Shown piece after piece: positions 44,054 through 55,608 of a stretch of 64,000 bases of DNA. The notes beneath the pieces are model-generated. The model had not been told where the DNA came from, searched no databases, and saw only the letters and a program-made list of their open reading frames with translations. The position numbers and the translations under genes are program-made. This DNA is from Liopterus haemorrhoidalis (taxonomy: Eukaryota > Arthropoda > Insecta > Coleoptera > Dytiscidae), in the NCBI GenBank assembly GCA_963971575.1, contig OZ020622.1:12562279-12626278 (forward strand), in the 5' to 3' direction. How positions within the stretch are numbered: position 1 is the stretch's first letter; each line of letters opens with the position of its first letter.

Positions 44054-45085
44054 CGAGGTGTGTTCAATATTGTCTCCCTCAAAATAACTTTCTTGGGGAG
44101 CCACATAGCGCTGGAGACGGTTCTTCCAATCCCCATAGCAGTGCTGGAACTCGCATACTAGAATAGCTTTCAGCTGCTCAAAAAATTCTCCTATTAAATG
44201 CAAAGAACCCTATTGTTTTTTTTATGAAAATCGGTTGACTAGAAATGGGAGTTTACTCTCAGTTACTGCTCAGTTACGGATATTTGAATGGTTTCGAGTG
44301 TCCCAAAATGACGACCCTTGAGGCGTTTTTTCAATCTTGGGAAGAGGAAAAGATCACAAGAACTCAAATCAGGCGAATAAGGAGGCTGAAGAGCCACAGG
44401 AATGTTTATTGAAATTGCTGTGTGACAAGGTGTATTGTCGTGATGCAGCACGCAGTTGTTCTTGATGTTTGGTCTCACAAGTTTTTCAAGAAATTCTCGG
44501 TAAAAGTGTTGATTGACCGTTTGACTTTGAGACAAACTCTTTGTGGACGATTCCGTGGCTATCAAAAAAAGCAAATCAGCTTGCATTTGATCTTCGACTT
44601 GCTCATTTTTGTTTTTTTGGGCCTTGGAGAGCTTGAAGTATGCCATTCCATGCTCCGCCGTTTGGTTTCCGGGTCGCACTCAAACTCCCAAATCTCGTCA
44701 CCAGTAATGACACGTTCCAGAAAATGGGTATCAATTTCAATCGATTCCAAAAAGTCAAGGCACCTTTGCTTCCTGATGTCCTTTTGGTCCTGTGAAGGGT
44801 TTTTTGGAACCATTTATGCGCAGATTTTTCTCATCCTCAATTCATTGGTCAAAATCTGATGAACAGTAGTATGAGTCAAGTTCAACTCTTCCCCGATTAT
44901 TCTGACTGTCAACCGACGATCTAAACGCACAAGATCCCAGATTCTGTCGACATTTTCATCGGTCCTTGAAGATGAAGACCTTCCGCTGCGTGATTCATCT
45001 TCAATCAGCTCTCTTCCTTCTGAAAATGCCTTAAATCATCAAAAAAACTGGGTCCTTGATAAAACATTGTCTCCGTAGGCCTGAA
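44054..45085 (-). pseudogene. Mariner transposase (DD34D type) with insert
   Basis: Reverse strand gives the helix-turn-helix end (EGRELIEDESRSGR), LTVRIIGEELNLTHTTVHQI and MVPKNPSQDQKDIRKQRCLD. Then the first catalytic D in VITGDEIWEFE, the second in VLHHDNTPCHTA, and the third in PPYSPDLSSCDLFLFPRLKK. Seven residues are lost between the second and third D (27 instead of 34). An 85-bp insertion follows at 44181-44265. The left TIR CGAGGTGTGT is truncated and the right end is lost. Sister of 48129-49026. Confidence 0.82.
44181..44265. other. 85-bp insert copied from a B4-type element, 7-bp TSD
   Basis: 44180-44258 is identical over 79 bp to 41825-41903 in B4. Flanked by CTGCTCA at 44174-44180 and 44266-44272. 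It interrupts the mariner coding sequence. Confidence 0.8.
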
Positions 45086-45264
45086 CAATCTTTTTACCCT
45101 TCTTCCTAGAAATACCTAGAAATGCCTTATAAAAATACCCGTCTCTCTGAAGACGAGGTTAGAAAGTATTCGGTCCGATTAGCGTAAACATCTAAGTTGT
45201 TGAATTCTTAGAGGCACTGTGTCGGCATTCTGGTGGTATATATACAAAACTGTTAATATAACTA
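45086..45264. other. Spacer
   Basis: No motif; the mariner upstream loses its right end here. Confidence 0.5.
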
Positions 45265-46175
45265 CGAAGGCCGATCAAATATAAACGAGCCTTTCTCGGC
45301 TGAGCAGCGGGAAAGGCAACAATGTATGTTGTGGCGGTTGGGGTCGTTAGTTAAGGATGTGTAGAGGAAGAAAACCAGCCCAATCGGTTTATCTAATGTT
45401 CTGTTTAGTAGCCCTTACGATTAATGCGATGAGTATGCCTGTCGCTGTTGCGCAACGCATTATTATAAAGTTTCTATTCCGTGAAAACGTGAAACCAGCC
45501 AAAATTTACCGCAGACTGCAGTTCCAGTTCGGGCAAGAAAACCTTTCATTGCGAAGGGTGAAAGTTTGGCACAAAGAGTTCAAGAAAACCCGTGAACGTG
45601 TTGAAAATCAAAGTCATCCTTGCCCTCTTCGCACCATTGTGACCGTTTGTTTGTGGACCGGAATGAACGATCGATCGACAATGCTTGAAATTTCGGAGGA
45701 ACTTGGTGTCAGCTATGGAAGTATCCAATCAATCATCCGAAAGCAATTGGGCTTCAAAAAAATCTTGTTGGGTTCCAAAGCTGCTGAGTGATGATCCTTC
45801 ACTACGCCAGGCACCACACAGCAGATCTAACGCAACAGAAACTGGTGGATATGCACTGGAAAATGTTTTAACATCCACTTTATAGTCCAGACTTATCTCC
45901 ATACGATTTCCACATGTATAGGCCCCTCAAAGACACACCTGGAGGCGAGAGATTTGAGAACAATGATCAAGTGGAAACTTTCGTGCGCAACTGGTTAGAT
46001 ACCCACCTAATTCCATTCTACGAGACGGGGATAAAGAAACTCACCAAACGTTGGGAAAAATGCATCCTTAATGGAGGAGACTATGTAGAAAAATTATTTG
46101 TAGAAATGTATAAATAATTCTGGCAAAATGATTTTTTTTTTTTTTTAAAGCTCGTTTATATTTGATTGCCCCTCG
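45265..46175 (+). mobile_element. Mariner-like element, internally deleted
   Basis: TIRs around ATCAAATATAAACGAGC match at both ends (TACGAAGGCC at the left, TACGAGGGGC at the right on the complementary strand), each next to TA. 911 bp. The middle of the transposase is deleted. Confidence 0.85.
45357..46117 (+). pseudogene. SETMAR-type mariner transposase, deleted
   Basis: N-terminus QRIIIKFLFRENVKPAKIYR and VKVWHKEFKKTRERVENQ, second helix-turn-helix ISEELGVSYGSIQSIIRKQL, then a stop after about 145 codons. Downstream are a remnant with ARHHTADLTQQKLVD (the catalytic D before it replaced by H), YSPDLSPYDFH with the third D, and an intact-looking C-terminus FYETGIKKLTKRWEKCIL ending in VEMYK. 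The first catalytic block is missing. Non-functional. Confidence 0.8.
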
Positions 46176-46177
46176 TA

Positions 46178-46885
46178 TTATTAAAATTATTGCTATTAAG
46201 TACAGTTAAACATAATATATGACGTCTATATTAATTGGAACATCATTGACGTCACTTTGGAATGTTGCATAGTTTCATTTTCGAAATTTAATACTTAAAA
46301 AATTAAATTAAATTTTATGTTTTTATTTTTGGGTAATTAAAGAATTCTTTTCAATCAAATCATTTAAAATATGAGTATCTAATCTACGAAATAATTTAGT
46401 TAGTGAATACTTAAACTTCCAAATGCTCAACTTTCATTAAAATTACCGGTTTGAAAAGGTTTTTAATATTTTTATTCGCGTCATCAGCTCTGTGGTATTT
46501 TATGTGGGTGTATCTGTACATAGTTCTTTATAATTCTAGGCAGACATGTAGTTATACGTCACCGCATGGCAAATAATTCATGGCGTGTATACGTACATTG
46601 CTGTTTCAACTATACTCATAATTTCTCTAATCTAATACAAACACAACCCTCGCTCGTACACCATGAATTAAACACGCCAAGGGCGGAGCATTCGGGGGAA
46701 GGGGAAGAAGTAAATTACCCGCAACTTTAAATGTTTTCATTAAATGTAATGCATGGGATATTTTTAGGATATTTGTTTATTAGAGTGAGTTAAGATATTT
46801 AGAAATTACATTAACGGTGGCAGCGCTGTGATCGAAGGAAATATAATTGACGACAGTAGTACTAAGCTGTTAATTTGCGCATAAC
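46178..46885. other. Intergenic stretch
   Basis: No gene or TE motif recognised. Confidence 0.5.
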
Positions 46886-47767
46886 TTTTTTTGCTGACGA
46901 CTCAAAATTTTTCAACTGCCCTATAACGGACGGTAACACACTTTAGGATAATCTCAAGAGTTTTGCCACTTGGTCAGCTAATTGGATGAATCCCATCAAC
47001 GACGGTAAATCTACGGTTCTGCATATGGGGTACAATAACCCGTGCTTCTACTACTTTATTGATGGGCAAACATTGAGCAAGGCGTGCGAACATGTTGATC
47101 TGGGAGTCACCATATGTAGCGATCTTATTTGGTTTAAACACGTAGTTGAGGTAGTAAAGAGGGCGAATCGAATAAGTTACCTCATTAAGAAGAGTTTCTA
47201 CTTAACTCCTACACTTCTAGTCAAACTTTTTATCACGTCCGTGCGACCACTACTCGAATTTAGTGCTTCAATATGGTCACCTAGCCATCTGAAGGATATA
47301 AGACTGCTGGAGAGTGTGCAGAGACGTTTCACCAAGATCCCATCCACACTTCCGTCTCTTGAAGCTCGTCGCAGCCGTAGTGACTTGATAACTATGTACC
47401 GCATATTTACCAACTGCCTCAACTGAAATATGACTTTATTAATGAATATGAATACTAACTCACGACTTCGTGGCTACAGGTTCCAACTTAACCATGAAAA
47501 ATACAAAAAGAATGTGCGTGCTAATTTTCTGACCAACCGAGTATTTGTATCTTGGAATTGTCTGCCTGCAGAAGTTGTCCAAGCTCCAAGTATCAACACT
47601 TTCAAGAACCGACTGGATGAGTACATGAGTATTAATTCTCCATATAAGTTAACTTTTTGTTTTCATTTATTTCTGTATCTTCTATATATTATAGTTTTTT
47701 GTATCAATATGTATGAACACACAATCCTCTGGATTTGTTCAGTATACTAATAAATAATAATAATAAT
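46886..47767 (+). pseudogene. CR1-like LINE: RT catalytic motif to 3' tail
   Basis: A single frame from 46890 reads FADDSKFFNCPITDGNTL, stop, DNLKSFATWSANWMNPIN, then VDLGVTICSDLIWFKHV and LVKLFITSVRPLLEFSASIW with SPSHLKDIRLLESVQRRF. After a TGA at 47424 come RLRGYRFQLNHEKYKKNVRA, VFVSWNCLPAEVV and SINTFKNRLDEYM. FADD is the RT active site. Two nonsense codons and no frameshift make this the cleanest RT remnant in the window. Ends in AATAAATAATAATAATAATG. 5'-truncated just upstream of the active site. Confidence 0.85.
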
Positions 47768-47769
47768 GA

Positions 47770-48126
47770 ACCGGTTAAATTAAGCACAATAAGTTTTGAT
47801 TTTATTAAAATGGGAGTAAAAAATTGCGACATTTTTGAATTTTTAAGCACTACTTATGTATCGCGGTGTGTAGCAGAATCGTCTCGCGAAAATTTGGACA
47901 TAATATTAACTTTTCCTCCATTTTTTCCTAGGAAAAGTAAAAAAGAGATGTTTATCTATGTCTTTTCTTAAATGACAACCAAGAACACTACAATTTGTTC
48001 TGCTTTTATGGTTTTTCACTTGTTTTTCTCGCGCCAATTTTACCATTATATTTATTTTTTTGTAGTTTGTATATAGTCCAATTTTAGGGTGGTAAGTCTA
48101 AAAAATATATTCAAAGCGCCTTCTCA
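47770..48126. other. Spacer
   Basis: No feature recognised. Confidence 0.5.
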
Positions 48127-48128
48127 TA

Positions 48129-49026
48129 CGAGGTGTGTAAATTAAGTAATCGGACTGATTTTTTATTATTATTATTATTATTTTTTTTTATTCGAATAGA
48201 CTTACAATTCAATATTGTCTACCTCAAAATAATATCCTTGGGAAGCCACACAGCGCTGGCGACGGTTCTTCCAATACTCAGAGCAGTGCTGGAACTCGGA
48301 TACTGGAATAGCTTTCAGATAGTCGATTACGGACGTTTGAATGTTTTTGAATATCCCAAAATGACGTCCTTTGAGGTGATTTTTCAATCTTGGAAAGAAG
48401 AAAAAGTCACAAGGTCTCAAGTCAGGTGAATAAGAAGGCTGAGGAGCCACAGGAATGTTTTAACTGGCCCAAAACTCGTTTATTGAAATTTGTGACAGGT
48501 TTGTGGAACCATTTTTGCGCAGATTTTTCTCATCCCCAGTTCATTGGTCAAATGATGAATAGTAGTGTGAGTAAAATTCAACTCTTCCCCGATCATTCTG
48601 ACTGTCAACCGACGATCTGAATGCACAAGATCCCGGATTCTGTTGACATTTTCATCGGTTCTTGAAGATGAAGGCCTTCCGCTGCGTGATTCGTCTTCAA
48701 TCAACTCTCTTCCTTCTGAAAATGCCTTAAACCACCAAAAAACCTGGGTCCTTGACAAAACACTGTTTCCGTAGGCCTGCTGAAGTTTTGCAAAAGTTTC
48801 CGTTGCACTGAGCCCAAGTCTGAAGCAAAACCTGATAGCACACCGTTGCTCGAAATGAATTTCACTCATTTTTAGAACGCACTAGAAAAAAATCACTCTT
48901 GCGAGTTCAAACTTGTACTGAAGGCGTATCACATGTTCACCTGCAGCCTCTCCAAGTCCCGCGTCCCAAATGTTGCCGGATGAAACGCTATGTTGCGAGT
49001 CCGGTTACTTAATTTACACACCTACA
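48129..49026 (-). mobile_element. Mariner element, internally deleted
   Basis: TIRs AGGTGTGTAAATTAAGTAAY match at both ends, flanked by TA (48127-48128, 49027-49028). 898 bp, against about 1.3 kb for full mariners. Same subfamily as 44054-45085. Confidence 0.88.
48202..48869 (-). pseudogene. Mariner transposase, N- and C-terminal parts
   Basis: MSEIHFEQRCAIRFCFRLGL opens an intact DNA-binding region (VFWWFKAFSEGRELIEDESR; LTVRMIGEELNFTHTTIHHL) of 129 codons ending at PQTCHKFQ. The catalytic centre with the first two D is deleted. The C-terminus resumes with PSYSPDLRPCDFFFFPRLKN (third D) to EVDNIEL. The start is the first ATG, 5' of it only UTR and TIR. Confidence 0.85.
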
Positions 49027-49028
49027 TA

Positions 49029-50655
49029 CGAGGTTTTTTAAATATGATCATTTTCTGTTAATTTTTAAAATTTATTTAAAAACGGTAAACCGTAGCTTGT
49101 AATGGTGATCATTTTTGAGATATACTGCTCAAAATACATAAGTGTATAAATTTTGAAATAAATTAGAGAAACATTTTTTGCTCAAACATCCAAAAAATTG
49201 TTAAGGGTACCCTTACGATTTTTTCGTTTTTTGACCATTTTTAAAGGTTTTGTTTTATGATTCGTATTTAAAGTAAAAGTAAGGTTATTAAGGCCCCATA
49301 TTTTTAAACTAAACAATATATGAAGATTTTAAAAATTAAAAAAATAATATATATATATAAAGTAAATACTTCGCAAAAGATATTTACAAACAGAGAAATT
49401 CTAAGCGCCAATTATTAAATTGCATATCTGACGTCATCAAGATGGCTACCGAACCATGAACAATATTTATGCTGCCAAAACCAACCATTCTTTACTTTTT
49501 GGTCCACCCTTGTATTCAATTTACAAGTCTGGATTTGTTTTCGTTCATGATTAATTTTGTAAAATGAAAAATTGGCCCATTCCTGCACTGTCATTTATTT
49601 CTGAAATCATTCACAATATACTTCCTGTAATAAAAAATCCGTTTATTCGATAAAAATTGAAAATAGCGTCATTTTACGAAGGCTTAAAAATTTGCTGACA
49701 CAATCTAGTATCAATAATTGAATAGTCCAGAGTCAAATTTGTGAAATAAAACTAGCAATCTAAAGAACCCCATCATTAAATCCACGTTACTGTTAATAAA
49801 AGTTGATATGGATATTTTATCAGTTGATTGTATTTGAGATAGATTGTAATATCATCAGTTTTTATGATGATACTCTGTCACATACCCGCTCGAAGCGTTA
49901 TTTAAATGAACATTGCTACAAGCTGGGAAAAAACTTTCGTCCGTGAACATAAATGATTTAAATACATTATTAATGGATATATTTTTACAGTATTATATTA
50001 AATACATACTCATTGAAATTGCAATTGTAATTATTCTACAAAATGTTTAATAACACTTAATTAATAATTATGTTGCATGGTAACAATAAACTAGAATTTG
50101 GTTGCAATATGTATTTATTGAAATATCTCAATAATGAACTATACGCTTTTATCACATCTAAAGTCACAAATATTTTGAAATGGACTAGAAACTAGGTCAG
50201 CCAAGCCGACCGGAGCTCCAACGTTCACCGGGGGCTTCACCCCGATCAAGTACAGGAAACTTGAATACCTTAGACAAACATTGAATTTCTTTTATCCTGC
50301 AACATTTAAATTATTATTATGCAGGGTTTTCCTAGTAACGACAAATTATTTTGGCAGTGATGCAAAGTTGCGTTCCATTTATTTTGCAACATTCATTGAA
50401 AATGCTAAACATTTTTTATTGAAAATAAACTGAAAATACAATTATTAAATACAAAAATAGCCACACAACATCTAAATTAAAGATATCCCTGGTGGAAGTT
50501 TTAAATTTAAAGTTTTGGCGTTTTCTAAATTTTTTGCATGTCGATCTGCAATTTCATTGTTTTTTATACCTTTATGTGAGGATTATTTATGGATCCCATA
50601 TGATGTGAGCCTGACCATTTAAGATATTAGTTTCATGTATGATTTCTAATATAGT
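49029..50655. other. Intergenic stretch
   Basis: No coding motif. A short GC-richer block at 50190-50260 (CCGACCGGAGCTCC, GGGGGCTTCACCCC) stands out but matches nothing I know. Confidence 0.45.
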
Positions 50656-50659
50656 TTTG

Positions 50660-51340
50660 TTACCAGGTGAATTTACAAAATATATTAAAACAAATATTAA
50701 AAACTTATGGCAACAAGAATACAGTTAATCCACTAAAGGCCTTCGATATGTAAATATGTTCCCGATTATTAATAATAAACCCTGGTTTAATAAATATAAC
50801 GCTCCCACAACTTTTACAACAACGTACTCAAGGTTAAGACTGGGACATGCGAGAACCCCAGAGTACCTATATAAAATAAAACTACAAGACAACCCCTATT
50901 GCAGTTGCGACAATGTCTCTATCGGTGATCTACAACACGTATTCTTAGAATGTAAAACTCATGAAAGATACAGAATAATTCTTTATAACAAACTATTACA
51001 AAATAATATCGCACTTCCCACTAATACAGAATCTATTTAAATAATAAATAAAAGCGAAATACTCGACGCAATTAAAGAATACATCTTAAACAGTAATATA
51101 ATATTATAAAAAGCTCAGTGATTTCGCACAGCCGAGGGTAGGTAGGCATTACTAACTGCCCAACTCTAATGTGTGACCCTACCATGGGCCCACTCCCACG
51201 TCTAACGTACTCCCGCTGTGACGGCTCTCACTAGCAAATTCACAGATCCTTTCACTCTCTCCTAAAAATAGCATTTCATCAAATTACAAATAGCTATGGC
51301 GTGTGACGAAAGTCTGAGCCAATATACAAAAAAAAAAAAG
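50660..51340 (+). pseudogene. Jockey/I-like LINE C-terminus and 3' end
   Basis: 50756-51040 reads PWFNKYNAPTTFTTTYSRLR, LGHARTPEYLYKI and CSCDNVSIGDLQHVFLEC, the zinc-knuckle-like end of jockey/I-clade ORF2 (SRLRxGH...C.C....D..H....C). The stop is followed by a ~290-bp 3' UTR and an A12 tail at 51329-51340. Upstream, NLWQQEYS continues the frame weakly. 5'-truncated. Confidence 0.75.
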
Positions 51341-51344
51341 ATAT

Positions 51345-51564
51345 CCCTAATAAAAAAAATCGTTTGGTGATAAAACCAGAGGCCGTGCTGGTCAACTTAT
51401 CGTCCCTCCTCTCCCAATCCAACTTTTGGGAAATTCTCTGTCCAAGTAGTCCCTTACTCATTTGGAATATTCAATATATTCAATATGTGTTGTAAAAAAT
51501 TATTTACAAAGTACTGCTACTTGACTGCAAGTTTCCCTTTCAATTCCAATTACTGTTTTTTTAT
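51345..51564. other. Spacer
   Basis: Nothing recognisable. Confidence 0.5.
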
Positions 51565-52572
51565 TTGTTATTATTCTTATTGTTATTATATTATTATGGA
51601 GTTTGTCAGGTCTTGACAAGCGTCCACTAATCTCAAACTTCAGCAACATACTAAAGACTAGTGGAGCTATATACACACGACTGCATCCCAAACCATGGCG
51701 ATATGCAGACGCGGAAATTACGCCAGATCCAGTGCCCGCACAATGCGGAGTGACCCGAGTACTATAAGCTTAACTTTATACCCTGGATACAGCTTTCTAA
51801 GCTCGGACAAGAGATCCATATACTTGGACCTATTTTCCTTCTCTTTGAGAGAGATATTCTTCTCAGCTGGACTTGAGAATTCGATCACAAACATCTGTTT
51901 GGTCTCGATATCCAAGAGGGTTATGTCCGGTTTAGTGGATGTCAGTAACCTCAAGGTGGGGAAGGAGTAATTCCAATAAATACGGCACTTGGAATTTTCC
52001 ACCACCGATTCTATGTCAGAAGGGACGTACGGTATAACCGGTATTTTGTCAATACCATAGGCATGTGATAGTAGAGCACGCGGAGAGCAGCATTATGTAG
52101 CTCGACGCTGCAAGAGATGGACAAGCNNNNNNNNNNNNNNNNNNNNNNNNNNNNNNNNNNNNNNNNNNNNNNNNNNNNNNNNNNNNNNNNNNNNNNNNNN
52201 NNNNNNNNNNNNNNNNNNNNNNNNNNNNNNNNNNNNNNNNNNNNNNNNNNNNNNNNNNNNNNNNNNNNNNNNNNNNNNNNNNNNNNNNNNNNNNNNNNNN
52301 NNNNNNNNNNNNNNNNNNNNNNNNNNGACGCTGCAAGAGATGGACAAGCAGACAGAATGTGCATAATCGTTTCAGGATGGTGGTGGCACAACCTACAGAG
52401 TGTGGACTCCGCTATTTGGAATATGCGGGCCCTGTACGCCAAAGTATTTATAACACCATCCTGATACGCAAACACAAAACCTTCTGTTTCTGATCTCAAA
52501 CCAGCAGACTTAAGAAACGAGAATGTGAGTTCGGTGGACAACTCTAGACTTTTAATTCGGCACTTGGAATAT
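51565..52572 (-). pseudogene. R2-like LINE 3' end (zinc knuckle plus endonuclease)
   Basis: Reverse frame: FSFLKSAGLRSETEGFVF, then CRLCHHHPETIMHILSAC (CX2CX8HX4C, the knuckle of R2/R4-type LINEs). After the N-gap come HNAALRVLYYH and KPDITLLDIETKQMFVIEF, resembling the PD-(D/E) core of the restriction-like endonuclease, then SKYMDLLSELRKLYPGYKVK to RALDLA, stop. The 3' UTR ends GTCAAGACCTGACAAACTCC with an AATAATA-rich tail. The endonuclease nicks the target for reverse transcription when intact. The lysine of the PD-(D/E)xK motif is not obvious. A 10-bp deletion near 52098 shifts the frame relative to the 3.3-4.8 kb copies. Confidence 0.72.
52127..52326. other. 200-N assembly gap, probably false
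   Basis: Exactly 200 N. The 23 bases before it (52104-52126) and after it (52327-52349) are identical, GACGCTGCAAGAGATGGACA plus AGC. Confidence 0.95.
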
Positions 52573-52639
52573 ATTGTTATTTTTATTTAATTTTTTCGTA
52601 TAGATTATTGTATTAAAATTTGTTTTGTTTTGTGTTAGG

Positions 52640-52735
52640 CACTTCGTACAAATCGTGGAAACCTATTATTAAGTCACTCGAAAAAGTGATTTGTTGGTTT
52701 CCCATGTTGGAAATAAATAAATAAATAAATAAGAA
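52640..52735 (+). mobile_element. Possible LINE 3' end with stem-loop and (AAAT)n tail
   Basis: GGAAACC...AAGTCACTCGAAAAAGTGAT...GGTTTCC forms a stem-loop, followed by GGAAATAAATAAATAAATAA. This is like the structured 3' tails of CR1/L2-type LINEs. No coding part is attached. Confidence 0.4.
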
Positions 52736-52995
52736 AATCATTTTTTGATAATTATTTTTATTCGTTATTTCAGTACTAAGAGCTTCCATTTAAATATTTA
52801 AACAATATTTAAATAAAAAGATCCCAGCGACTTTTCTGCATTTGCTTGATATTCAATTCTTTATTAAATTAATAATAAATAAATTGATGAATAGTTTGAG
52901 GTTTTCCATTTCTGAAACGTATTTCTCACTATTAACAATATATTATTTGATTTATAAATATTTCACTATTATAAATGATTTACTCCTCTAATATA

Positions 52996-54305
52996 CAAGG
53001 TGTCTCAAAAGAAATGTTATATTTAGTGGATAGATTAAAAAAAAAGTAAGCCGTATATAGAAAAAATGTTTATTAATTATTAAAATACACTTTTTGGGGA
53101 TTTATTTCTTAAAAATAGTATCGTCTAAATGTAGACCCTCGCGTTCTCGGCACTCATTTAATCGAACAGTAAAATTACTTATGACGTCTCGACAGGTGGA
53201 CTCAGGGATGGCTGCCATTTCGTGACGGATATTTTCTTTGAAATGCGCCAGTGAAGTCGGTTTATTGGCGTAAACTTTAGATTTAAGATAACCCCATAGG
53301 AAAAAGTCCATAGGGGTTAAATCTGGACTGCGTGGAGGCCAATTTATGTCACCTCTCCGGGAGATCAATTTGCCTGAAAAAATTTCACGAACAAGTGGCA
53401 GAGACATATTGGACGTGTGTGAAGTTGCTCCGTCCTGTTGGAACCATGTTCTTTGGTTATAGCCAGGAAAATTTTGCAGTTCAGGTACCAAGAAGTTGTC
53501 TAACATCTCCACATATTGCTCTGAATTCACTGTAACTTCACGCCCCCTTTCGTCTTCAAAAAAGTAAGGGCCGATAATTCCTCGCGCCGACATCGCAGCC
53601 CATACGGTCACTTTAGGCGAATGTAGGGGTTTCTGATGTTTGCGTTTCGGATTCGTTGCACTCCAGTAGCGGCAGTTCTGCTAAGTTACGTGGCCATTAA
53701 GACAAAAATGAGCTTCATCCGAAAACAAAATGTTGGTAAACGTTGAAAATCGCTCAATCACCTGATTTACGAAATTAAGCCTCTGACTAGCATCTTGGGG
53801 CTTTACTTCTTGCACCAATTGAATTTTGTAGGGGTGCAGCTTTAGGTCTTTGTGCATAATGCGATGTAATGATGATCTATGCACATTTAAAGCACTTGCG
53901 CGCTTCCGAATTGAAAGGTTCGGGTCGTCACGAACAGACTGATTAACATTCTCCACGTTTTCTACCGTTCTTGATGACCTAGGTCGCCCGGTTTTTGATT
54001 TATCCAGCGTTGTACCAGTCTCTTCAAACTTTTTAACCCAATGTCGAATGAGAGGAATGCTTGGCGCATCATTTAAGTGGCGAAAACCTCGAATACTGCA
54101 GAATTTTCTACGCGCTACAGTCGCCGAATCACCGTTTTTGTAAAACTCTCGCACGCATAACGCGCGGTCTGCTCCCGAGAAACGCTCCATAGCGACTAAA
54201 TTCCCAAGAGCTAGGCTACTGATTGACATAACCCCCGCGCCTCTCGGATACGTTGCGTTCACGCAGTAAGCTAAATAAATATAAAATTTCTTTTGAGATA
54301 CCTTG
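52996..54305 (-). mobile_element. Tc1/mariner element, DD41D group (copy 2, full length)
   Basis: TIR CAAGGTGTCTCAAAAGAAAT at one end and CAAGGTATCTCAAAAGAAAT at the other, extending to about 30 bp, each flanked by TA. 1310 bp. Best-preserved DNA transposon in the window. Confidence 0.93.
53102..54262 (-). pseudogene. DD41D mariner-like transposase, one nonsense codon
   Basis: Likely start MERFSGADRALC (54151) or the upstream in-frame ATG MSISSL. N-terminal helix-turn-helix region with IRHWVKKFEETGTTLDKSK and RSSRTVENVENVNQ. First D in FSDEAHFCLNGHV, then an in-frame TAG (about 53681). The same frame continues through SPKVTVWAAMSARGIIGPYF, second D in TWFQQDGATSHTS and third in SPDLTPMDFFLWGY to the stop after IFKK. 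41 residues separate the last two D. Apart from the TAG the frame is open over about 340 codons. The lab or field strain may carry an intact allele; not shown. Confidence 0.9.
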
Positions 54306-54307
54306 TA

Positions 54308-54886
54308 TAAGACCGCGTGGAATATATTGCCGTTAAATGAGTGAAAGATTTTTTATTATTTTGTAAAATAAAATGCAGTTCGATGTAACATTCTATATTG
54401 AAGATCTTATACATAAAAGGAATATCTAGCATTACGAAAATACTTCAATATATGTAAAATATTTCTTGAGAGAACATTCAACCTTCTTTATAAATAGAGT
54501 ACTTTAATAAAAAAATCAACTTCCTATTCAATTTGTGTTAAAAGATATTTCAAATCGACTTTTGAACGATTTCTAAAGATGCGTACTTTGTAAAGTGAAG
54601 TTTTATTTCATCCTACCAGCATTTCTATTTCTCTTTTGTTTATGTCTTATAAAACAAATACAACAATAGATTTTCACTTGGAAATATTTTACTAAATATT
54701 TCTTAAGTACCAGCATGAAAAGTTTTGATAATTCTCAAGATGGAATTATTTATTTAAATAAAATTCGCGTGGGATGCAAATAGTAAACTTATTTATAAAT
54801 TCGTCACACATTACAAATACAGATTTTATTTTCAACCTACGTAGAGTATAGTCATAAGGTCGTCAAGGATGATATTGTAGAAAAAA
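54308..54886. other. Intergenic stretch
   Basis: Nothing recognisable. Confidence 0.5.
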
Positions 54887-54980
54887 AAGGCAAATTTGGT
54901 TGACACTATTGGTTGGTTTATATTATTTTTGTAAGCAAAAAATTATTTTGTCAAAAGAAAGAAATAATTTAATAAAAAAA
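54887..54980. repeat. ~95-bp direct repeat left of A3
   Basis: GGTTGACACTATTGGTTGGT through GAAATAATTTAATAAAAAAA, repeated right of A3 at 56203-56296 with only about four differences. Confidence 0.85.
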
Positions 54981-55391
54981 TTGATGTGAAGTGTGAATTT
55001 TCACTACCTGCGATTTATTATATATACTCTGTGATGATTATTTGGGGATGCCAAAACAAATTTTGTCAAAATATATTTTTATGAATTTTAATTCGAATGC
55101 CTAATACCATTATTTAAGTTTCTAAATATGTGCAGTAATTTTTTTTATAAAGCAAGGTTTATTAAGATTTTGAAAATTGCGCCTATGGCTTCCATTGGTT
55201 GCTTAAATTATAAGCCTCGCCCTCTGATACCTTCAAATATAGAATTAAATTATAAATTCAACACTTACCACTGGTTATTAAATTTACGCTTTTAAAAATT
55301 AAATGCAACATTTACCAAAATATAACTAGAATTTTGACAAAATAATTTAAACAAAATAAAAATGCAAAAAAAAATTGAAAAAATAAACATT

Positions 55392-55472
55392 GACGGGATT
55401 CGAACACAGTTTCTTACAGTAGTTTCAGCTCACTAAGCGAGAACACTACCACTGTGCTATACAGGATCACTC
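55392..55472 (-). other. tRNA-like module 1 of A3
   Basis: Same module as in A1: reverse strand TATAGCACAGTGGTAGTG (box A-like) and GTTCGAATCCCGTC (box B). Confidence 0.6.
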
Positions 55473-55608
55473 GTTTACTATGTTAAATAGCGAATTAAAT
55501 ATATTACATATTTTAGTTAAAAACACAAAAAATGCGTTATTTTCCGAAAACATAATCTGATCAAAAATTCCGGTTGTACTATTCCGGTTCTCACCAATGT
55601 ACATTACT

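Noticed and set aside
52011..52541. ORF spanning the N run
   Set aside because: The N bases were read as open sequence. Only the flanks are real LINE remnants.
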